Source: Siphonodentalium dalli (lineage: Eukaryota > Mollusca > Scaphopoda > Gadilida > Siphonodentaliidae). From it: a stretch of 64,000 bases of DNA. The DNA is taken from the NCBI GenBank assembly GCA_032622095.1, contig CP136065.1, positions 148,743,577 through 148,807,576 on the forward strand, read 5' to 3'. Positions 38,901 through 50,900 of the stretch are shown here, one piece after another (position 1 is the stretch's first letter; each line of letters starts with the position of its first letter). The position numbers and the translations under genes are program-made. The notes beneath the pieces are model-generated. The model was given only the letters and a program-made list of their open reading frames with translations, did no database searches and was not told where the DNA came from.

Positions 38901-41900
38901 CACATGGAACCTCCCAAGAATCACCAAGTTTTGAAAATGCTTCCTGGAATTTCACATTCTTCTTCAGAATCTTGATAGGTCTCAGCTTCCCTTTACCTTT
39001 AAAACAGCTCACACTATCACACCCTGTATAAGCATGTAGATCAAGAAGGGCTGAACACATCACATCTCCATAAGATTTTGCCAATGCAGAGATATCAATA
39101 CATCGTCGGCTATTTCCTTTCCCTGTCTCAAACAGAATGGTGATTTCCTGCAGATTCACAGCAGCATTGAGAAGTATAAAGAATATATCAGTATCAGGGC
39201 TTTTCACTCTCACATACTTGAGTCCCCTCTCCTTGGCATAATTACAATACAGAACTACTCTTGAATCAGTTTCTTTTTGGGTCGAGTTCAGTGATGAAAT
39301 TTCCTCACAAGTGACTTCATTGCCATATGATGTTAGCAGGAAAGCCTGTCCTTCTTTGATCAATATTACTTCATGACCCTTTAAACTTCCAGCAGAAGAA
39401 TGACTACTCCATGCTGACAGGAGAACATTAACAAGCTGTTTTTTATTCTCATCATTGGTGAGAAAAGATTTCCAATCCTTTGGTCTTTTCGTTTTGACGC
39501 CACTCACGATAAGTTTCTCACCACACCCTCTCCTTTTTCTTTCAACGGTCTTCACAGAATCTGCCAAATACATATCAGTACTGAATATAACAGTGGATTT
39601 TTGCAAAGCAAAACTCAAAATCCTTTCAGCAATTTCACCAAAGTTCACAGGAAGTGATGTTAAACAATGAAAAACCGCATTTCCATCTTCAATAATCATG
39701 CATTCTTTTGGATTCTGAGGAATTTTGCTGTCTTCGATGTCACATGTGAGGAAGTGATATCCCTTTGATGTATCAGTCTTCGCGAGAAAGCCATCGGCCA
39801 GTCCTATACTATAAGGGACAGGAGTTAGAGGGTAAGTAAGAAGCACTTTCATGTCAACCCTTTCTTCATCTGGCAATTCTTGTGATTTAACTAGCAGCTG
39901 GAATGCAATATTACCCTGCTGTTTATACTTGATAGTTTTATTCTTAGAGGTTGTAAGTTTAACACTCTTGTTCATGCTTGCGAGGGTTTTTAGTTTTTTT
40001 CTTCTTACAGGATCAAAAAAATCCTTTTTCAACTTCAATTGTTCTTCAATGAATGTACTGCTTTATTCCCAGTAGATTCAGCTCTTAAAATATCATGCTG
40101 AACATCTATCGATGCTGCAGTACCAGAGAAAATGATGTAAACCTGACAGCAGCTGACATTCTACCCACCAAGTTGGTTGATATTCTTGAAGGACAGCATG
40201 ATGAAAGATGAGTGTGAAGATGATGATTGTGATATGGAGAATGAAACAGATAGTTCAAGTGATGAAAGTGAAAGTAGTGACAATGAATGAGATGGTACAT
40301 GTATATATTCAAGTATACACAATTGGAACAGTTTTAATTCCGTGAAGAATTTGTTCATTGTTTCAGTTTGAGTCTTACATAAGACAACCAAAGGAAAGCG
40401 AATCATGGAAAAGACATGTCACATTTTCAAAACCCCTGAACCAAAATAAGTTCAGATTGTGTAGGGTGAACTTCAGCTGAAATGTTAACAAAGAGTAATT
40501 ATATCAAGGGTAAATTCAGAAGTATTCAGGTTCGGCATATCCTCCAGGGTCTGAAAAAAGTGATAGGTTAGTTATGACAGCTTATTTCTTCAATAATACC
40601 ATCAGTTGATAAGAATGGGCTGAAATCAAAATTTTGACAAAAACCTGTGACCTCTTGACCTTCAGCAAGGTCAACATTGAAAATATGTGCAAGCTCCTCC
40701 ATTATTTGAATAGAGTAATCTAATACGAACAAAATGATACCAAAAAACCTTATCATAAGTTGATTAGAAACCGATTTGTGATGGTTTATGTTTTCCCTAC
40801 CCCTAAATTGTGAAAAAAACGTCAAAAACAGGTCGAATTTTTTTTTCCTAAAATATGACCAAAATAACATATATTGAAGCTGTTAACAAGGTAATTTCAA
40901 TAAGGGATATCCTTCTGGCTATCCAGAGGGGTAAATAAATGGCTTATATCTGTTTTTTGTATCAGCCACAAAACTATCTGGTATGATATGGACTGAAATT
41001 CGAGTTTTCACCCAAGTCACATGACCTCTTGACCTCTCATGGCGACATCAATGATGACATGTCTATTTTTTCTTCTTATTCTGGTGTAATAGTGTATTAC
41101 CAACAGAAAGACACCTAGAAAACAAGAATATGAGTTGTGATGATTTATATTTCCCCTACCCCATATAGAAAAATGCAGATTTCCGAGAGGGTAGGGTTGA
41201 ACTTTGTGTCAGTAGGTACACCGGGACCCAAAATATTTGCTGTTAACATCGATTTTCTAACCCGCCATACCCCAGGGCACACCACAATACCAAAGAAGTT
41301 TAATAGTGTGGGGGGGGGGGGGGGGGGGGTGCATGGTAACCCCTATCAGCCCATGGACTAATTCATATGCAGCAGAAGGTTGTAGTACAGTACCCCCCTC
41401 AAAAATAGTGAAAATGGCCAGAAATCGTGTATTGCTACAAGGTCAAGGTAAATTTTGTTAGGCCAATGTGTTCTCTTATATATGAGAGGCTCCCTAATAT
41501 AAGACAATGCACTGGCACAGGGTTTTCATAAAATTATAGGACATTCCAGTCATGGACGGGTTAAAGAAGGTTGACCAATCCCCTTTCTTAATCTATCAGT
41601 GTGTCTAATGCGTTTGTGTTATATGTATGATTTTGAAATAAATATTGTTTACACAAAGCGCAACATCCTAAATACATTTTTACATAATAATTCTTGTAAG
41701 GCCTAAAAAAAAATACCTTTGTTTCCGGTAACGGAGGGCAAAAAAATAGGGTGGGGGGGGGTTATTATTTTTTTTTTATTAGTATTAATAGCCCTAAATG
41801 TGTTTTCTATACAGGTATACTATGTATACAGTTTATCTGGATATAATATTGTAAATGAACTCTTAAGGCACTGTATTTTATAATCTTTTATTTCAAATTT

Positions 41901-44900
41901 TATTACTTTTTGCCATAATGGCTTGGCAATGACAGGAGTCAGACCGCTCTTAAATTTGAACACATTTTGCATATTGGAGTGAGTCTTGAATCTTTGTCTT
42001 AAGGAAGCTTTCACCACACCACCACCTTCTCCACATTGGACACAAGTGTCTGCTTAGCCGATATCAGAACCCTTGGGTATTTTGGGAAAGGGTCCGGGGC
42101 CCATGCAATTGGGAAAAATAAATTGTGAAATTTTCGATTTGACATAATGACACTATCAGATGAATTTAAAAAATAAGATGTTTAAATCTTAATGAACTAA
42201 TGAATAAAACAACAGTATATATACCAGTTGACACTATTAAAGTCAGTGCGTACCTCTATAAATCTGATACATGGTGTGTGTATATATTCCAGCTCATACT
42301 TAGTCAGTACATCTATATACATGTACCTCTGATATAGACTTTATTCTAGTACTGGGTAATAGAAAATATTATATACAAATTATAGTCAGGACTAATAAAT
42401 TATTGCTTCTTGATATAATATATATATAGAGTTAAGTAGCTATACCATAATAACACAATGTGTTAAACTTAAAGCATAGTATTCAAACTGGTAAAATAAA
42501 ATCCCCATCTTCCCACATCATCAATGTTTGCATCTCATACTGGGGTTACATGTTTTAGAGTCTACCAGTAGAAAATTTAACTGCAAATTTATTGAAGCCA
42601 ACAACAACAACAAACATTTATTGAGAATTTCTCTGAAACAATCACTTGTCTTATATGTTCAAAGTCATTTAATTTCTATTAACCAACATCCTACACATAT
42701 CAATTGGGTTAATAAACATATCCCATACCGGTGATGGCTCATAAATCTAATTGACTTAATTTATTTTCGGTTAAACTTACCTACTTTCGAGGCATCCCGT
42801 TTTTGGATGTCAGTTGGTCCACTAACCCCAGTTTGGTGTGTTTTGTGAGCGCGATTTTGCAATTTAGCTATGCGGGGTAGCATCACTAAATTCACCCTCT
42901 GGGGACCTCATTCTGCAAATGACAGGCACACTATTTCAAGGCTTGTTAGTTGGAAATTTCAGACCAAACGTAGAATGATTTTTCTCTGATTTAAAAAAAA
43001 TCAAATTAGTATTTGGTGTGAAATTTCTTGTTTTAGTCCAAAAAATTTAATATATATATAAATAAAAAAAAATTTAATATGTTCCTATTTCAGTAAATTT
43101 TTTGGACTGAAATGACAACCAGAAATTTAGGAGTGTTAAATCAGACAGGGCATCTTTAATATCTGCTATTTTTCTATAAAAGTTGTCTGCGAATGCTTGA
43201 AATTTTATCATTGGGAAATAGAGATGAAATAATAATACACATGATGCAGTAAAAACCCACCTGAGCTGTTGCTTCGTGTTTCTGGGAGACCATCATCACC
43301 ACCATTGTCCTCTTCATCGTAATCATCAGAATCATCACAAGTGCAGTCATTCACACAACCAGCATCACAAACAACTTCATTGATGCCGTCTTCCTGTGAA
43401 TCATCCTCATTCTGCCTTGTCAGGACCGAACCCCAATCAACAATTGGTTTCTGCAGCTCATCAGAATCATTGCTGTCCTGATTTACAGATTCTCCATCAG
43501 TAGGACCGTCGTTTTTATTTTCATTGTGCTTTACCTTATCTACAACTTCGTGCTCTGCCTCAACTTTATTAGAATTAGTGACATAATTTTCACAACGAGA
43601 AGAGTTAGATTCCTCATTTCTCCTTATGACGTTACAAGCATCACAATCTCTATTGTTTTTCTCTCCAACTAATGCTTGAGTTTTATCTTTTCCACATGCC
43701 CTTGAACTTCCAGAATCAGCAACACTATGTTTCTCATTACCACATGACTCATTTTTGAATGCATTGTTTTCAGTACATCGCTCATCTGCTGCTTTCTCAT
43801 CATTTTTAGATTCCATTGCTCTTTTCCACACAAACTGTTTAGGTTGCTTGTGGACATATCTTTCACGCGCAGTGGGTCCATCATGAGTTCTCCAGAGTGA
43901 GGCGTTCCTTCTAGCTGCTAGTTCTAGCATCATGGAGCTCCACTTTGGTTTATTTTCTTCCTCATCCTCATCCTCATTTTGATCCTCAGCAGCAGAAGGA
44001 ACCTTGATAGACATGACACAAATGATTTTTGACTTAGGCGAATATGCTAAAAGTACATATTGTCAATGATCAATAGCCATATTGTCTATTAATCCTCACT
44101 GACAACTTTTTTTGTATACTCAGTGACAAGACAACCAATAATTTTACATTATAACATTGGTGTAAATAATTTATCACTTAAAATATGTTGTTTAACGCAC
44201 CAACTTTAATTAACTTTGAATTTTACAGACCATTTTCAGATTTATTACATCTCATTTGGCAATATAAGAATGGCACTAACGAGTTTATAGATATATCTAT
44301 GCTCAGCATCTATGCATTCATTTTCCACAATTTTTTCATTCTTTACAAAGACATTTCAAAATATTGCAATTTTGCAGTTAACAGCAGATGTGAAAGTTTG
44401 TGTTAAAGGCACAGAGGGCCTTCATTACAGGTTATAATTTGGAAATAACAGTTACCAAATTATGAAAAAATTCCCCAAGAATAAACTAATAGTGTAGTAT
44501 AATGATAGTATGAATGCGATATTATCCACAAAACACACTTTGTGAGTTGAGCATTGTTTATATACAGCACGTAAATATTGAGCAAGCAAAACATTCATCA
44601 CCGAAATCTGGAGAGGCGAAATCTTGAGAGGCGAGCACTATACTGGTATGTTGTAAACAACTAATTGGCATTTCTAACCAAAGTTAACTTTAATAGTGGG
44701 GTCTCGCCAGAGTTGAGTGTTTTGCTTATTGCATGCTGTTTATGTACTGTTTTTTTTTTACATAACATGGCATTTGTTTACATAACACAGAGTACTAACA
44801 TGAAAATAACATGCAATTTACATGATATTTATGATTTGTATAAGAACAAAGTTTGTCTATAGCAGTTTGGTCTGCAAATGTTTTCCGAACACTAGGCGGG

Positions 44901-47900
44901 GGTGGGTGGGTGGTTCCTGTAGTCATTTTTCTTCAAAATAATGGGACAAAAGGTTTTAAGAATGCTTCTATTAGGCCAAACAAAAAAAGTGTTTTGATTC
45001 TCGGGCATAGCCGCATCGTGATAAATGGCCCGCGTTGAACCATTTTATTACAATTTTCGATTTGACCGAAGCTGTCAAATGATAACACGAAAATAGGAAA
45101 CTAGAAAACAGAAATTAGTTATGTTTCAAACATCGAATATGATACACATACAATGGTGTATGTGTTGGTATTCAACAAGACCCTCAATGACTGTGGGGTC
45201 GCTCACCAGACTGCAAAGACTGATAAGACTGGGACTCTGGAGACCAAAACAGTCAGCACTTTTCATAATCACGTTTAAAAGACGTAGATTTAAACAGGAT
45301 ATGTGGCTAGAGAGACTTCAAGTATGTAGATTGGTGAAAATCCACCTTGAAATTGCCAACTGTACACTACTGATCACCCCTCTCATCCAGCTCAACAAGT
45401 CCCCTCCCGACCGGGCTCCAGACTCCCAAGTCTTAGGTTGGAATTTCACAACCGACACCTCAAACTTTCTCAATTGTTGGAAATTTCCAATCTCACAAGC
45501 GCCTTTTTCTAAAACCATTTAGACATGTTTGAAGCCCAATTATCCATGGACCCAAAACACAATACATGTATGTCAAACCAATCAGTCAGGTGGTTCCAAG
45601 GTGGATGTTTTAATGAATTTGGTATTTCAATGATTTTATTAGACACAAAAGTGTTAACTCCCCATAGCCTGCCATTTCTTGACAGGTTGACCTCATTTTA
45701 ACAAATCTGAATCTCAGTCACTAAAGGATCCTCCTGATTCCTCCATACTACATGAAAGCTAAATAGTCCAAACTCTCTTGAGAAGACATTTTAAGAATTA
45801 CTATAGAGACATATAGTTATGTCCCTGGTCCCACCCTATTTAACCTGGTGACCCCATCTGAATAAATTTGAATCCCAGACACCAAAGAACCCTTCATACA
45901 TATCATAAATATCAGTAAAATAGACCTGATGGTCCTTGTGAAGGAAGCATATTAAGAGGGAAACTGTCCTTCGCTTGGCCCCTATTTGACCAGGTGACCC
46001 CATTTAAAAAAATCTGAATTGCAGTCAAGGAAGAACATTCCATTCTATATAAGCCAACTAGTTCTTGCAAACATATTTTAATAATTACTATGTAGTGAAA
46101 TAGTTAAGTCTCTGGCTCTGCCCTTATTTGACTTTGTGATCCCATTTTCACAAATCTGATAAGGATAAGATTTAAGTTCCCCAGTTGAAATTGGTGATAT
46201 TCACCTATTGGGCACCTCATTTATGAATTTTATCTTCTGCAAATTAGGGGATATAGAAACTTCCTAGAAGGGAAATTTAACTAACAACAATGTAAATTTG
46301 ATACTATAGATACTTCCCAGAAGCTGAGGCCTAAGCAGAATGAGGTCTCCAGAGGGTGAATTTGGTGATGCTAGCCCGCTGTGCGGGATAGCATCACAAA
46401 AAGCGTGTCTGTTCCTACATTGTGCATACCTGGCCTCAAGCAACACAATGTATTATACAATCAAGCCTTGAAATAGTGTGATAGTGTGTCTGTCATTTGC
46501 AGAATGAGGTCCCCAGAGGGTGAATTTAGTGACGCTATCCCGCACAGCGGGCTAGCATTAATAAATTCACCCTCTGGGGACCACATTCTGATAAGGCCCT
46601 CAACTGCTATGGAAGACCTAGAATAAGATTGAAGTTCCCCAGTTGAAGTTGGTGATGTTCACCCATTGGGCACCTCAATTATGAATTTTATCTTCTGCAA
46701 ATTAGGGGATATAGAAACTTCCTAGAAGGGAAATTTAACTAACAACAATGTAAATTTGATACTATAGATACTTCCCAGAAGATGAGGCCTAAGCAGAATG
46801 AGGTCTCCAGAGGGTGAATTTGGTGATGCTAGCCCGCTGTGCGGGATAGCATCACAAAAAGTGTGTCTGTTCCTACATTGTGCATGCCTGGCCTCAAGCA
46901 ACACAATGTATTATACAATCAAGCCTTGAAATAGTGTGATAGTGTGTCTGTCATTTGCAGAATGAGGTCCTCAGAGGGTGAATTTAGTGACGCTATCCCG
47001 CACAGCGGGCTAGAATCACTAAATTCACCCTCTGGGGACCTCATTCTGATAAGGCCCTCAACTGCTATGGAAGACCTAGAATAAGATTGAAGTTCCCCAG
47101 TAGAAGTTGGTGATGTTCACCCATTGGGCACCTCAATTATGAATTTTATCTTCTGCAAATTAGGGGATATAGAAACTTCCTAGAAGGGAAATTTAACTAA
47201 CAACAATGTAAATTTGATATTATAGATACTTCCCAGAAGATGAGGCCTAAGCAGAATGAGGTCTCCAGATGGTGAATTTGGTGATGCTAGCCCGCTGTGT
47301 GGGATAGCATCACTAAAAGCATGTCTGTTCCTACATTGTGCATGTCTGGCCTCAAGCAACACAATGTACTATACAATCAAGCCTTGAAATAGTGTGATAG
47401 TGTGTCTGTCATTTGCAGAATGAGGTCCTCAGAGGGTGAATTTAGTGACGCTATCCCGCACAGCGGGCTAGCATCACTAAATTCACCATCTGGGACCTCA
47501 TTCTGCTAAGGCCCCCAATTGCTATGACAGACCTAGGATAAGAGGAGGCCTAAGCAGAATGAGGTCTCCAGAGGGTGAATTTGGTGATGCTAGGCTGCTG
47601 TGCGGGGTAGCATCACTAAATTCACCCTCTGGGGACCTCATTTTGCAAATGACATTAGTCCTGATATGAACAATACATGATAGATTAAGAATTAATGACT
47701 TATAGCAGATCTGCAAGGAATGTTTATAAACATATCAAGATTGACATGATTGTGTATGCCTACCCAGCATATATACAGTTACAGCCAAAGTAAATGCTTC
47801 TTATTAATGATTCTGTCAAGAATTTGAGTATTTTTGGGACCAGGCCAGGGTGGCAGAAGCAGTGCACTTGAGTGAAGGGCCAGGGGGCACAACATTCAGA

Positions 47901-50900
47901 AATGTAATGGCATTAGTTTTTCAATTTTCAAAATTTTTTAAACAATATATATATATATAATTGACCATGGAGTTAAATACAATTTTATTTATTTTTTCTT
48001 AAATATTTTAATAAAAAAAACAATTCCACAGTTTTTTTAAATATTCTTTTATTTTGTAATATATCATTTCTTTTCTATACTTTTTCTTTTTTGGTTAAAG
48101 AGTTTAATCTGAATTTTTTTTTTTTAGTTATGTCCCTGGCCCCACCCACATTTGACCCAGTGACCTCATTTGAACAAATCTGAACCCCAGTCAATCAAGG
48201 ATCCTTCATACCAAATATGAACCCGTTCCGTCTTACAGTTTTGGTGGAGAAGATGATTCTTGACGGACGGACGGATGGACGGACGGATGACGGACGAGGA
48301 GTGATGACTATAGCTCCACCGGAGACTTCGTCTCAGGTGAGCTAAAAACAGACACTAGGTAACGATAACTACCAGGTATATTGTCACCACAAGCTGCCCC
48401 AAACCGCAAGTTTATTAAGTCAAATGTGTTCAAATATTTCGGCATTTTATCAATTCGAAAAGGTAGATAACCCACTTTTAGTGCGGTAAACAATTCCGAG
48501 ATTTCCAATTTCAGGAACGCAAACCGGAAAGAAATATGGTGCGTATTGGCGATGTGTATGCTGGTTTAATATAATAGTATTTGAAGTTTTTATGGCTAGC
48601 ATGTATAGTTACTATAGTATAGATGGATAAATATTAAATTATATAGATAGATATAAATAGATATATACTATAAAAGGTACATACATATATCAAATATATC
48701 AACAACAGTAAATTGAAATATACATTGTATATATATATATCATTCTGGTAAATCCCTATATGATGTACGGATAGTACAATGTCATATATTTATGTCATTC
48801 TTTATTTCAGATTTGATGTACGGGTAGTACAATGTGATAATTGGACATTCTTTATAGTGGAATACATTAGTTTATTTCAAAACAATGTTCTCCTTACATT
48901 TTCTTAACCTGGGAAGGTATAATAACCCATGCTAACTATGGGCATTATCCCCATAACAAAAATAAAAAATAAAAATAAACCCTCGCTCCCCCCATCGATT
49001 CTCAAAAAAAATTGCCTGAGAATAAAAAAACTTTTTTTGTTTGGCCTTATGTTATAGGTATGAACTTAATTCTTGGTAGGGGGGTATGAGTTCACCATCA
49101 GTTAATAATAAGGGATGACACCAATGGGTAATTAAAAAGGTCAGCTTACTAAATGTTTTCATCAACGATCGATCAATGTACATTGACATGGAAAGGCTCA
49201 AGTTTAAATAGTTCTATTAAAAATCATTTATTCAACCTGATATAGACTATTCAAGAAACCATATAAAATAAAACAAAAAGGTGTTAAAACAGAATTTAAC
49301 CAATTTCAACGATATTCGGAACATGGGTCAAGGATCACCTCTAGATGGGAGCTGTAAAATTTGAATAATTTTCGATAAAAAACATGGCCACCAGAAGCCA
49401 TCTTGGATTTTACTCTTTGCACACCCTAAAGAGCTTATCTCTCATCCGATCATCACCAAACCTCATTTGAATCCTCGGTGTGACCGCTCGATGGGTGCTT
49501 ACTACTTTTCCCCGAATTCTGTAAAAAAAACATGCCTGCCAGCAGCCATCTTGGATTTTACTCTTTGTATGAATAAATCCTTTAGCACATCTTACAGGTC
49601 ACATTTCTCATCCAATCGTCAACAAACTCCCTATGGATCTTCGGGGTGACCTCAAGATGGGTGCCTACTATTTTTTCCCGAATTCTGTAAAAAAAAACAT
49701 GCCTGCCAGTGGCCATCTTGGATTTTACTCTTTGTATGACTAAATCCTTTAGCACATCTTACAGGTCACATTTCTCATCCAATCGTCACCAAACTCCCTA
49801 TGGATCCTCGGGGTGACCTCAAGATGGGAGCCTCCCATTTTTCCCCGAAATTTGTTCAAACAAACATGGCCACCAGCAGCCATCTTGGATTTCAAATGTG
49901 AATCCATCAGCACAACCTACAGCCCACATTTATTGGAGAATTGCTTTGAAACTTTACAGCCTTATTGGTAAATAAAAAGTAGGAATGCTTCTATAATCAT
50001 GATATGGAAAATAGATCGATAAGATCAGGACAACTAAGTAAAATAGTCATTTGAAGCAGTTTGAAGGGGGTGGGTTCCTATCCAAAAATAAAAAAAAATA
50101 AAAAGTAGGGGGTGGTGGGTACCTAGAGGGCAGAATTTTTTTTTTTAAAAGCGCCTAGTGTCCGGAAATTTGTTAGAGATGGGATAATGTCATACATTAC
50201 AGTCAATTGAGCAATAAGGAATGCGGAAAGTTTAAATGTTTTAAGTGATACTAGAGGTCAAACTGAAGAGCCATATCAAGTTTGAGATCAATCGGATGGG
50301 AAATTATTATTATAGCAATAACTGCCAAAATTACTCCAACTGAACTAAAAATTGCAGGTGTGCAAAATCCCATGCTGGTAGACATCTTGGCCAAATTTTG
50401 TGCAAAAAAATTTACCAGAAAATGACGGAATACAGTTTCAGACAAAGTTCCAAACCGATGAATGGACTCATGGACGAGGGTCATTACTATAGTCCCCCGA
50501 CGGAATGTCGGTGGACAATAAATGTGGGTTGTAGGGTGTGCCAAGGGATTCAAAATTTGAAATCCAAGATTGCGGCTGGCGGCCATTTTTTTTTGTTTAA
50601 ATCGATGGGTCACCCAGAAGATACATTTGAAGTTTCATGATGATCGGATAAGAGATGTGACCTGTTGGGTGTGCTAGAGGAAATTGTTGATGGACGGATG
50701 CAACCAATGGCAATAGGTCAGACCTGACTTTGTCAATTTGGGCTGAAAAGTGTCTCATAAAAGCTGGCAAACAAGATGCATACCAGGACCCTTCATACCA
50801 AATATAAGCTAAATAGCCCTGATGGTTCTTGAGAAGAAGATGTTTTAAGAATTACTATAGAGGGAAAGAGTTATATCCCTGGCTCTATCCCCTTTTAGAC

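Larger units (their letters stand above)
37404..41335. mobile_element. 3.9-kb foldback element with 1.2-kb terminal inverted repeats and XPG-like ORF
   Basis: The left arm 37404-38602 and right arm 40145-41335 are inverted copies with about 95% identity by eye. The outer ends read CATGCAC followed by a C run, and a G run followed by GTGCATG. The 1.54-kb centre encodes an XPG/FEN1-like nuclease on the minus strand. The arms contain the 3' end of that gene, so the right arm carries a second, inverted copy of its last codons. The outer G/C homopolymers differ in length (11 vs about 20). It sits in intron 4 of the LRR gene. Target duplications are not clear. Confidence 0.7.
35183..43260 (-). other. 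LRR gene intron 4 (8.1 kb)
   Basis: It holds, in order, the TGACCTTGA repeat block (35195-36868), the XPG-like foldback element (37404-41335), a partial double-hairpin MITE (41436-41564) and a half hairpin at 42866-42945. The stretch 41570-42860 is AT-rich with no feature. Confidence 0.6.

Noticed and set aside
43208-43260. Extension of LRR exon 4 to the ORF stop at 43208
   Set aside because: The codons after CAG/GTGGGT encode a hydrophobic tail unlike the rest, and exon 5 joins in phase from the donor.
45121-45522. 133-codon plus-strand ORF in LRR intron 3
   Set aside because: No domain-like pattern, no flanking splice sites in phase, and opposite in strand to the host gene. Chance length is possible.
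50251-50613. 120-codon minus-strand ORF
   Set aside because: It spans the AAGATGGC repeat family; the same peptide pieces recur from other repeat copies.
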